DNA from: a bacterium
Lineage (GTDB): Bacteria; SM23-31; JAUVVT01
Assembly: GCA_030616165.1 (NCBI GenBank)
Contig: JAUWXV010000236.1
Span: 1-5,632 of the forward strand
Length of the DNA: 5,632 nt
Direction: 5' to 3'
The notes under the pieces were generated by a model. It saw nothing but the letters and a program-made list of their open reading frames with translations. It was not told the origin of the DNA and made no database searches. How positions within the stretch are numbered: position 1 is the stretch's first letter; each line of letters begins with the position of its first letter. The translations under genes were made by a program, and so were the position numbers. This document shows, piece after piece, positions 1 through 5,211 of the stretch.

Positions 1-780
1 AAGAATTTTTATAGTTTTTATGGCAGGGGATTTTCTGAGAGAAGTTATGAAAATAGGAATGAAAGGGGGATCTATCTGGGATTAAATTATAAGGTTAATT
101 CTAAATTGAAAATTTATACATATTTTGATCAATTCAAATTTCCCTGGAGAACATATCTTATCCCTTTACCTTCTTCAGGCTACGATGAGATGGTCAGATT
201 ATCATATAGAAAATCTTCGAAAACAAAGTTCGAAGTAAAAATAAGGAATAAGAAAAAAGATACTAATATAAAAGTCGAAGATGAATACGGAAATGAAAAG
301 TCCAAAATAGGTGATTATCAGAGAACAAGTATGAGATTTCAGGTAGATAGAATCCTTACCCAAAAAATCAAGTGCAGATGGAGAACAGAAGGAATTTTCG
401 AATCGAAAACTTTAAAAGAAAAGGATTACGATTATGATGATAGTGATAAAGGTTTCTTGAATTACCTGGACATTGAAATCAATTCAATTAAAGATTTAAT
501 GATAAATTTTAGATATACATATTTTACCTCAAAAAAATCAATGCTTTCATTTTATCAGTTTGAAAAGGATTTGCCGGGGATGCTTAATATTAGTAGATTT
601 CGAGGAATTGGGAATGAATTATATTTATTAGTTAAATACAGATTTAAATCACTGGTTGACTTTGCTTTAAAGTATTCAATAGTAAATTATCCTAAGGCGG
701 GTGAAATTGGCAGCGGAGATGACAGAATCACGGGAAATGTGAAAAGTTTTTTTAGTTTTCAGGTAGAGATTGATATTTAA
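1..780 (+). CDS. C-terminal part of an outer-membrane beta-barrel protein, probably the helix-hairpin-helix (ComEA-like) FCB family; 5' end outside window
   Basis: Frame 1 is open from the first base to the TAA at 778-780 (259 codons), so the gene starts upstream; the TTG at 106 is just an internal leucine codon. The visible protein is rich in alternating hydrophobic/polar strands and aromatic residues, as in beta-barrel strands (for example IYLGLNYKV, LKIYTYFDQF, EMVRLSYRK, DIEINS, FRYTYF, LYLLVKYRFK, FFSFQVEIDI). From memory, the stretch NERGIYLGLNY followed by YFDQFKFPWRTY and PSSGYDE resembles the C-terminal barrel of long Bacteroidota/Ignavibacteria proteins that begin with helix-hairpin-helix repeats. 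That N-terminal part, which would settle the family, is not in the window. The protein is most likely in the outer membrane; its role is unknown. It is lysine- and tyrosine-rich, with a short acidic insert (DYDYDDSD, near 427-450). The next gene lies 197 bp away and probably has its own promoter. Alternative: another TonB- or porin-like barrel. Confidence 0.6.
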   Translation, partial: KNFYSFYGRGFSERSYENRNERGIYLGLNYKVNSKLKIYTYFDQFKFPWRTYLIPLPSSGYDEMVRLSYRKSSKTKFEVKIRNKKKDTNIKVEDEYGNEKSKIGDYQRTSMRFQVDRILTQKIKCRWRTEGIFESKTLKEKDYDYDDSDKGFLNYLDIEINSIKDLMINFRYTYFTSKKSMLSFYQFEKDLPGMLNISRFRGIGNELYLLVKYRFKSLVDFALKYSIVNYPKAGEIGSGDDRITGNVKSFFSFQVEIDI

Positions 781-783
781 ATA

Positions 784-810
784 GTAGGGGCAAAACTGTG
801 TGTTTGTCCT
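784..810. repeat. Imperfect hairpin repeat with GTAGGGGC head
   Basis: GTAGGGGC (784-791) opens an imperfect stem. C791-AAAA-C796 pairs with GTTTG (802-806), with one bulged A, and GG (788-789) pairs with CC (808-809), with a G-T wobble between. The loop is TGTGT. It lies 4 bp after the stop of the upstream gene. The same head and the same YCCT tail recur at 4812-4836 and 4866-4890 with different stem cores, so this looks like a degenerate copy of a dispersed palindrome. It has no T-run behind it, so it is not a classical terminator. Confidence 0.5.
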
Positions 811-842
811 GAAATCTTAAAATAGTAAAAAAAAAATAATTC

Positions 843-870
843 TTGACTATAAGTAAATTTAGTGTAAATT
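843..870 (+). promoter_or_regulatory. Candidate sigma70-like promoter for the lipoprotein/barrel operon
   Basis: TTGACT (843-848, 5 of 6 to the -35 consensus) is followed after 16 bp by TAAATT (865-870, 4 of 6 to TATAAT). A perfect TATAAT occurs further on at 888-893, but no -35-like hexamer sits 16-18 bp before it. Either box would give a leader of about 80-100 nt before the ATG at 978. In AT-rich DNA such matches are common, so this is a moderate-to-weak call. Confidence 0.35.
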
Positions 871-966
871 ATAACAAAATAATTTTTTATAATGAGACTG
901 AAAGCAGAATTTTATATTGGTGAGATACTTTTGGTTTTAATTTATTTTTGCATTTGAAATATAAAT

Positions 967-972
967 GAGGAG
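967..972 (+). promoter_or_regulatory. Ribosome binding site deciding the lipoprotein start
   Basis: GAGGAG lies 5 nt before the ATG at 978. An in-frame GTG at 972 overlaps this site and would add only two residues, so 978 is the better start. Confidence 0.75.
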
Positions 973-977
973 TGATT

Positions 978-2033
978 ATGAGTAGAAAAATTTTGTTCTT
1001 ACCAGTAATGATATATTTGATATTGCTGAGTTGTGCAATACCTGAGGAGCCGGTTGGTCCGATTTGGAATTTAAAAATAACAAACATACCTCTTTTAAAG
1101 GCTGATACCGTTGAAGTAGGCGAAGAACTTGTGGGTGATAATATTCAGCCGGATGAAAATTATTTACTACACATGAATTTTACAGATACAACCGAATTTA
1201 ATGTTGAGGGACCGCTGATTTTGATTCCTGGTATTGAGGTACCACTTACTAATATAGAGCAGGAGTTATTTGAAGAACCTCCGGAAGGATTGGAAAATTT
1301 GCAGTTTGACCAGGTAAACATTATAATTAGGTCCCTGAATATACCTTTTGGTTTTTTACTGCATTTAGATTTTACTGCTACAAAGAAGGGAGAACTACAT
1401 GAATTATCAAGGGAAATAGTTATCCCCGGAGGAGATATAGCTCCACACAGCGTTAATATTGCTGAACTAATAAATATAATGCCGGAGAAAATCAGCATAA
1501 ACGGATGGATAAGCGTTTTAGAGAATGTTACTATTACAGAAAGTGTAGAATACAATATCGAATATGCATTGGATGTACCTCTAAGGTTTTCATTAACTGA
1601 AAATACTTACATTGAAAAGATTGATGAACTTGGACTTGACGAAGATGCCAAAGATGTGATTGACAAAAATTTGATAAGTGCTTCCCTGGAGGGTACAATT
1701 ATTAATGATACGCCAATATCCGGGAGTATAGAATTTTATGTAGGACAAGATTCGTCTGCTGCCGGGACTCCGAACCTTCTTTTTGAACTAACCCTGCCTG
1801 TGAGAGGAAGTGAAGGAGCAATATATCTTAGTATTGACAGGACCAAACTCGATTATTTGCTTGACGCAAATTATTACAGGGTTTATGTAACTGTTAATAG
1901 TGTTTTAGATGCTGAACTGAATTCTACTGACCTTATCATAATAAAAGATATTTATCTGTCCGGAGAAGCAAAGATTGACATTGAGGAGATGATGGAAGAA
2001 GATGAAGATGAGGAAAATCATTTAGAATATTAA
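978..2033 (+). CDS. Secreted lipoprotein of unknown function with acidic C-terminus
   Basis: This gene encodes 351 residues starting at ATG 978, after a GAGGAG site. The N-terminus is a lipoprotein signal: basic RK at 3-4, a hydrophobic core, then the lipobox Leu-Leu-Ser-Cys with Cys19 as the predicted lipidated residue. The mature protein begins CAIPEEP; acidic residues at +5/+6 from the cysteine resemble the surface-export signal described for some Bacteroidota lipoproteins, so surface exposure is possible (inference). The rest is rich in short beta-strand-like segments (NLKITNIPLL, VNIIIRSLNI, LLHLDFTATK, LEGTIINDTPISGSIEFYVG, IYLSIDRTKLDYLL) and has no catalytic motif that I recognise. 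The tail is a dense acidic run (EEMMEEDEDEEN). Proteins of this general look, IPLL near the start and a late segment like NDTPISGSIEFYVG, occur in FCB genomes as hypothetical proteins. A barrel gene follows after 60 bp, probably co-transcribed, which suggests an envelope role. The function is not known. Confidence 0.85.
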   Translation: MSRKILFLPVMIYLILLSCAIPEEPVGPIWNLKITNIPLLKADTVEVGEELVGDNIQPDENYLLHMNFTDTTEFNVEGPLILIPGIEVPLTNIEQELFEEPPEGLENLQFDQVNIIIRSLNIPFGFLLHLDFTATKKGELHELSREIVIPGGDIAPHSVNIAELINIMPEKISINGWISVLENVTITESVEYNIEYALDVPLRFSLTENTYIEKIDELGLDEDAKDVIDKNLISASLEGTIINDTPISGSIEFYVGQDSSAAGTPNLLFELTLPVRGSEGAIYLSIDRTKLDYLLDANYYRVYVTVNSVLDAELNSTDLIIIKDIYLSGEAKIDIEEMMEEDEDEENHLEY

Positions 2034-2093
2034 TAAATCGGTATCATTTTTATAATATTTTTTGAAAAGTTTATATATAGGAGGAATTTTTTA

Positions 2094-3371
2094 ATGTATA
2101 GAAAAATTATTTTCATAATAATAATGATTTTATTGTTTATTTCTAACAGTATTGCCCAGGAAGGAGTAAGTTTGGGTCTCGGAGGGGCATACACTGCAAT
2201 AGCAAGGGGACCAGAGGCGATATTCTGGAATCCGGCAAACCTTGCTCTCTCAAGTGAACTCCCGAATTTCAATCTCAGATTGTATTCATTGGGATTTAAC
2301 TTTGGTAATAATGTGTTCGATATAGATTTTTATAATGAATATTTTACCGGAACAGGACAAGAAGACGAAGAAGGAAATAAGATTGGCAGAAAACTTACTG
2401 ATAGTGATAAAGATGATATACTGGGCAGGATTCCTGACTCTGGACTGGAGTTGTTGGGTAGGGGTGATTTTTCATTTTTAGCAATTAATTATAAGAACTT
2501 TGGATTCAGCATCGAAGCAAATGCCTTTTTGAAAGCAAGTTTTCCGAAAGATGCTTTTAATATGATTTTGACAGATATTGGACATAAAACTTATTCTTTT
2601 GATATAGATGCGGAAGGACTTTCTACAGCAAAAGCAAATCTTTCTTATGGGAAAAGCGTATTGAAGAATAAACAGAAAAAACTCTTTAACGGGGCAATCA
2701 GTGTTAATGAACTTGCAGTGGGATTCACTCTATCATATATAAAAGGTTTAGCGTATGGAGAAGTCACTGAGTCTGATGTAAAAGTAATTATAGATGATCA
2801 AGGTTTTAATGCTCCCAGTAGAATCGTTGCTAAATCTGCTTTATTGGGAACCGGATTCGGTATCGATTTAGGTGTAGGTGCTGTTCTTAATAATGGATGG
2901 CAGGTAGGATTGGCGTTTGAAAATATTCCTGGATATATCAAGTGGTCTAATGAGGCTAAAGAGTATATTCAAACGTTTGATCTGAAAAGAAAAATATTTA
3001 TTAATGAATTTAGTGATATTGAAATTGATGATTATACAGATGACATAGAGAATGAATTGGATAGTTTCTCACAGATGCTGCCATTTAATGTCAGATTAGG
3101 TGTGGCAAAATATTATAAATATTTATTGGGAAATTTTGAAATCTCCAGAGTATATGAAAGTATAGGTATTTCTGTGGGTGGAGGTATCGATTTGAAATTC
3201 CTTGAATTATTTGCTGCATATACAAGAGCAAATAACGATAATTATTTTTCCTCTGCTCTCGCCCTTAATTTCAGATATTTTTACATTGATTTTGGTGTGA
3301 TGAACAGGGGGGGTATTGGAAATTCTTCAAAGGCGCTTTCTTTTGCAACAAGTTTAAGGTTTGGATTTTAA
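2094..3371 (+). CDS. Outer-membrane beta-barrel protein, PorV/PorQ-FadL-like family
   Basis: This gene encodes 425 residues. ATG 2094 is preceded by AGGAGGAA (2079-2086) with 7 nt between, so the start is well supported. Residues 1-21 form a Sec signal peptide (YRK, a long Ile/Leu/Phe core, then SIA before Gln22). The mature N-terminus contains SLGLGGAYTAIA followed by EAIFWNPANLA (about residues 26-51), the hallmark of PorV/PorQ-type and FadL/OMPP1-like barrel proteins of the FCB group. The remainder alternates amphipathic strands and Gly/Asn/Asp turns (GFGIDLGVGAVLNNGWQVGLAFENIPGYIKW), and the protein ends ...SLRFGF*, a C-terminal aromatic typical of a BAM-recognised barrel. A charged segment at about residues 301-330 (EFSDIEIDDYTDDIENELDSFSQ) is probably an extracellular loop. 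Family members include type IX secretion accessory proteins and hydrophobic-solute channels, and the sequence alone cannot tell these apart. The upstream lipoprotein is a likely partner. A perfect palindrome lies 79 bp downstream, before the convergent rlmN. Confidence 0.8.
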   Translation: MYRKIIFIIIMILLFISNSIAQEGVSLGLGGAYTAIARGPEAIFWNPANLALSSELPNFNLRLYSLGFNFGNNVFDIDFYNEYFTGTGQEDEEGNKIGRKLTDSDKDDILGRIPDSGLELLGRGDFSFLAINYKNFGFSIEANAFLKASFPKDAFNMILTDIGHKTYSFDIDAEGLSTAKANLSYGKSVLKNKQKKLFNGAISVNELAVGFTLSYIKGLAYGEVTESDVKVIIDDQGFNAPSRIVAKSALLGTGFGIDLGVGAVLNNGWQVGLAFENIPGYIKWSNEAKEYIQTFDLKRKIFINEFSDIEIDDYTDDIENELDSFSQMLPFNVRLGVAKYYKYLLGNFEISRVYESIGISVGGGIDLKFLELFAAYTRANNDNYFSSALALNFRYFYIDFGVMNRGGIGNSSKALSFATSLRFGF

Positions 3372-3450
3372 TAAAAAATTATAAACATATTTGCTAATAC
3401 AACAGATTTATCAATAAGGAAAAACTTTTATATATAGGTGAAATTACACC

Positions 3451-3486
3451 ATTCCTCATCCCCCGAGTACTCGGGGGATGAGGAAT
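3451..3486. repeat. Perfect 36-bp palindrome between convergent genes
   Basis: Two 18-bp arms (3451-3468 and 3469-3486) are exact reverse complements with no spacer, and the centre is GAGTACTC. The core CCCCCGAG/CTCGGGGG is far more GC-rich than its surroundings. As RNA it would form a very stable hairpin on either strand. It sits between the stop codons of the barrel gene (3371) and rlmN (3506), the expected place for a two-way terminator, but neither side has a T-run. A smaller imperfect palindrome, GGTGAAATTACACC, abuts it at 3437-3450. It is probably a dispersed palindromic repeat that also blocks read-through between converging transcripts (inference). Confidence 0.85.
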
Positions 3487-3504
3487 AAGTTTAAAGTTTC
3501 TTTG

Positions 3505-3530
3505 ATTACTTTCTTTTCAAAGAAAGTAAT
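3505..3530. repeat. Hairpin overlapping the 3' end of rlmN
   Basis: ATTACTTTCTTT (3505-3516) and AAAGAAAGTAAT (3519-3530) are perfect 12-bp inverted arms separated by TC. The hairpin covers the stop codon and last eight codons of rlmN. A competing arm TTTCTTTGA (3497-3505) can also pair with TCAAAGAAA (3517-3525), so two mutually exclusive folds exist. Neither strand has the U-tract of a classical terminator. Confidence 0.75.
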
Positions 3531-4531
3531 TGACCGCAGGCTGCATTTATATCCTCACCTTTACTCCATCTGATATTGACCTGAAAAGAATACGATTTGA
3601 GTTTTCTGAAGAATAAATCGATTTTTTCTTCAGGGGGTTTCTTGTATTCGTTTCCGATTAGATTAAATGGAATCAGGTTAATTTTACAGGAAATACCGCT
3701 TATAAGTTTTGCTAATTTTTTTGCATCTTCAATGCTGTCGTTTATTCCATCTATCAGGACATATTCGAATGTTATTTTCTTGTTTGCTCTTTTGGTATAA
3801 TATTTTGCGGCATCGATAAGTTCTCCAATAGGATAACTCTTGCTCAACGGCATCAATTTGCTTCTTATATCATCCGAAACTGCGTTTAACGATATAGCCA
3901 GATTGGCTTTAATCTTCTCATCGGCATACCTTTTTACTGCGGCTATAATGCCTATAGTTGAGATAGTTATTCTTCTATGTGAAATTGAAAGCCCGTTATC
4001 GTCTGAGAGTATATTTATAGATTTTATAACGTTTTCATAATTGAGAAATGGTTCTCCCATTCCCATAATGACAATATTGGTAATATTTTCTTTCGAATCC
4101 TTTATTACTGAAAGAACCTGTCCGACTATTTCACCGGCGGTAAGGTTTCTCTTCAGCCCCATTCTGGCTGTAGCACAAAATTTGCATTCGAGTGCACATC
4201 CAACCTGGGATGAAACGCATACAGTCTTCCTTTTTTCTTCGGTAATCAGAACCGTCTCGATAAGTTCGTTATCCCATAACTCGTGAAGATATTTTACAGC
4301 CCCGCTCTTGTGCGAAACTTTTTTATCCTTTATTTTTATCTTTAATATGGAGGCGCTGTTTTCAAGTTTTTCCCTGAAAGATAAGGGTAAATCTGTCATC
4401 TCACCAAAAGAAGATGCTTTCTTTTGGTATATCCACTTAAAAACCTGATTTGCCCGGTACCTCTTCTCTCCGAGCGAAATCAAAAACTCCCCCAATTCTG
4501 CCGGGTTAAAATTAAGCAAATCTGTTTTCAT
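3506..4531 (-). CDS. rlmN: 23S rRNA (adenine-2503-C2)/tRNA (adenine-37-C2) methyltransferase RlmN, radical SAM enzyme
   Basis: This gene encodes 341 residues, typical for the family, and appears intact. RlmN makes 2-methyladenosine at A2503 in the peptidyl-transferase centre of 23S rRNA and, in E. coli, at A37 of some tRNAs. An N-terminal accessory domain (about 1-95, with GEKRYRANQVFKWIYQK) precedes the radical SAM barrel. The [4Fe-4S] cluster motif C-x3-C-x2-C is Cys112, Cys116, Cys119 (GCALECKFCATA). The two extra catalytic cysteines are present: Cys332 in ACGQL (equivalent to E. coli Cys355, the methyl carrier) and Cys105 in KTVCVSSQVG (equivalent to Cys118). Other family motifs are GMGEP (157-161), RRITISTIG (186-194), LAISLNA (211-217) and NLIPFN (285-290). 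Without the downstream glutamine codon of Cfr-like proteins but with the RlmN ACGQL ending, RlmN fits better than Cfr. The gene is convergent with the barrel gene, stands alone, and has no clear Shine-Dalgarno before its ATG (4531-4529). Its last codons lie inside a hairpin. Confidence 0.97.
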   Translation of the reverse strand: MKTDLLNFNPAELGEFLISLGEKRYRANQVFKWIYQKKASSFGEMTDLPLSFREKLENSASILKIKIKDKKVSHKSGAVKYLHELWDNELIETVLITEEKRKTVCVSSQVGCALECKFCATARMGLKRNLTAGEIVGQVLSVIKDSKENITNIVIMGMGEPFLNYENVIKSINILSDDNGLSISHRRITISTIGIIAAVKRYADEKIKANLAISLNAVSDDIRSKLMPLSKSYPIGELIDAAKYYTKRANKKITFEYVLIDGINDSIEDAKKLAKLISGISCKINLIPFNLIGNEYKKPPEEKIDLFFRKLKSYSFQVNIRWSKGEDINAACGQLLSLKRK

Positions 4532-4566
4532 AATTTACAAATTTAAAAATATCCCCACCAAATTCA

Positions 4567-4595
4567 AGTATAAATTTGAAAAGAAAAAATGAAGA
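4567..4595 (-). promoter_or_regulatory. Weak candidate promoter for rlmN
   Basis: Read on the minus strand, TATACT (4572-4567) lies about 35 bp before the rlmN ATG, with a poor -35-like TCTTCA (4595-4590) 17 bp upstream. The -10 box sits inside the inverted repeat CAAATT (4559-4564)/AATTTG (4573-4578), which could be a regulator site. Only the -10 match is good, so this is tentative. Confidence 0.25.
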
Positions 4596-4661
4596 GATTA
4601 TCAGATAGAGAATCTAAAGTAGGGAGTAAATTATATAGAGGTTAAAAACCGGTTTTTTTGA

Positions 4662-4695
4662 GGTAAGTCCCAATGATTGCCTTGGGTATCTTACC
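4662..4695. repeat. Two-part imperfect hairpin
   Basis: GGTAAG (4662-4667) pairs with CTTACC (4690-4695), and inside it CCCAA (4669-4673) pairs with TTGGG (4682-4686), leaving a 1-nt/3-nt internal loop and an 8-nt apical loop, TGATTGCC. It has no T-run after it. It may be a structured RNA element or a decayed repeat. Confidence 0.4.
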
Positions 4696-4811
4696 CGAGG
4701 CACATAATAAGATAGTCTAAAAAAATATCATAAATTCAGTAAATTCGGGTACACAATACCTATTTCCTGACAATATTTATAGATAATTTTACATTTTAAT
4801 ACCGCACGATT

Positions 4812-4836
4812 GTGGGGGCGAACGGCGTTCGCCCTC
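4812..4836. repeat. GTRGGGGC-type palindromic repeat, core GAAC/GTTC
   Basis: The head GTGGGGGC (4812-4819) leads into a perfect 8-bp stem, GGGCGAAC (4816-4823) with GTTCGCCC (4827-4834), closed by a GGC loop. It shares head and tail with the elements at 4866-4890 and 784-810. Short palindromes of this wording are, as far as I recall, dispersed in many unrelated bacterial genomes. TCTTT follows, too weak for a confident terminator call. Confidence 0.75.
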
Positions 4837-4865
4837 TTTAAAATGATAATTTTTTATTCTATGTT

Positions 4866-4890
4866 GTAGGGGCGGGTCGCGACCCGCCCT
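4866..4890. repeat. GTRGGGGC-type palindromic repeat, core GGGTCG/CGACCC
   Basis: The head GTAGGGGC (4866-4873) enters a perfect 20-bp spacerless palindrome (4870-4889; arms GGGCGGGTCG and CGACCCGCCC) ending in CCCT. It lies 30 bp after the sister element at 4812-4836. The two share the frame but have different stem cores, each fully self-complementary, which points to a family defined by its folding. Confidence 0.8.
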
Positions 4891-4901
4891 GCAAAATATC
4901 A

Positions 4902-4924
4902 TTAATAAGCCTATGGCTTATTAA
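4902..4924. repeat. Perfect hairpin, 10-bp arms, TAT loop
   Basis: TTAATAAGCC (4902-4911) pairs with GGCTTATTAA (4915-4924) around TAT. It directly abuts the next hairpin with no base between, so the two may be one composite element. Confidence 0.8.
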
Positions 4925-4944
4925 CCCCTCGATTCATCGAGGGG
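4925..4944. repeat. Perfect hairpin, 8-bp GC-rich arms, TTCA loop
   Basis: CCCCTCGA (4925-4932) pairs with TCGAGGGG (4937-4944). The right arm can alternatively join GGATTC-TT-GAATCC (4943-4956), an overlapping small palindrome. ATTCTT follows, not a full U-tract. Confidence 0.8.
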
Positions 4945-5030
4945 ATTCTTGAATCCATTCTCTCACCAGGAAAACAGGGAAGAAGACTAAAAAAATAAAA
5001 ACAAATAAGTATTCTGTCCCTAATTTTATA

Positions 5031-5065
5031 ATTCCCCCTTATCAAAGGGGGATTAAGGGGGTTGT
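5031..5065 (+). repeat. C5/G5-rich repeat, copy A
   Basis: This 35-bp unit has three homopolymer blocks, C5 (5034-5038), G5 (5047-5051) and G5 (5057-5061), and ends in TTGT. The first two blocks form a hairpin with CCCCCTT/AAGGGGG arms and an ATCA loop. The inverse copy lies at 5156-5190, with 29 of 35 positions identical and no gaps. Confidence 0.75.
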
Positions 5066-5155
5066 TTTTCTTAGATCTGTTTTGAAGTTTCGGAATAATC
5101 GTTTATTAGTTTCAGTTTTATAATTATTTTTTATTGTAATATATTTTCATTTTTC

Positions 5156-5190
5156 ACAACCCCCTATATCCCCCTTTTTTGAGGGGGATT
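5156..5190 (-). repeat. C5/G5-rich repeat, copy B, inverted relative to copy A
   Basis: On the minus strand the unit reads C5, G5, G5, then TTGT, with the same spacing (8 nt, then 5 nt) as copy A. Its hairpin arms are CCCCCT/AGGGGG. Copies A and B face each other, enclosing about 90 bp of AT-rich DNA (5066-5155) without a gene, so 5031-5190 has the architecture of a small terminal-inverted-repeat element. I see no clear target-site duplication. Confidence 0.75.
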
Positions 5191-5211
5191 TCAGATATTA
5201 TCTATTTTCTC

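Larger units (their letters stand above)
4532..5211. other. Gene-free intergenic region with a hairpin-repeat cluster
   Basis: No frame on either strand here has a credible start, length or protein family, and I see no tRNA or rRNA. The left part (4532-4811) is AT-rich. It holds a spacerless palindrome, AAAAACCGGTTTTT (4644-4657), and the two-part hairpin listed separately at 4662-4695; in 4696-4811 I see nothing. The right part (4812-5190) contains six separate GC-rich or perfect hairpins of at least four sequence types, each listed individually. The region ends at the promoter of the toxin-antitoxin operon. Confidence 0.7.

Noticed and set aside
106-780. Possible separate gene starting at TTG 106
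   Set aside because: The frame is open from base 1 with the same barrel-like composition, and no ribosome binding site precedes 106; it is an internal codon of a gene entering from the left.
887-1087. Minus-strand open frame
   Set aside because: Low-complexity translation running antisense to the promoter region and signal peptide of the lipoprotein gene; no ribosome binding site or family resemblance.
1160-1555. Minus-strand open frame of 131 codons
   Set aside because: Entirely antisense to the lipoprotein gene, whose frame has a clear signal sequence and start; the Ser/Ile-rich translation is typical of a shadow frame.
2030-2272. Minus-strand open frame
   Set aside because: Antisense to the ribosome binding site and signal peptide of the barrel gene; no supporting features.
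2063-3440. Similarity between the leader at 2063-2088 and the sequence at 3416-3440 (both contain TTATATATAGG)
   Set aside because: The shared stretch is short and AT-rich, and no gene follows the second copy; chance is a sufficient explanation.
3451-3486. Classical intrinsic terminator
   Set aside because: The stem is strong but no U-tract follows on either strand, and the palindrome has no loop; kept as a palindromic repeat with possible terminating effect.
3597-4286. Three plus-strand open frames (3597-3800, 3840-4040, 4041-4286)
   Set aside because: All lie antisense within rlmN, which is unambiguous from its conserved cysteines and motifs.
3506-4531. Cfr antibiotic-resistance methyltransferase
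   Set aside because: The sequence has the RlmN-type ACGQL ending and RlmN-specific motifs, and sits as a stand-alone housekeeping gene; nothing points to Cfr.
4812-5190. CRISPR array
   Set aside because: The hairpins are of different sequences and spacing; there is no constant direct repeat with regular spacers and no cas gene.
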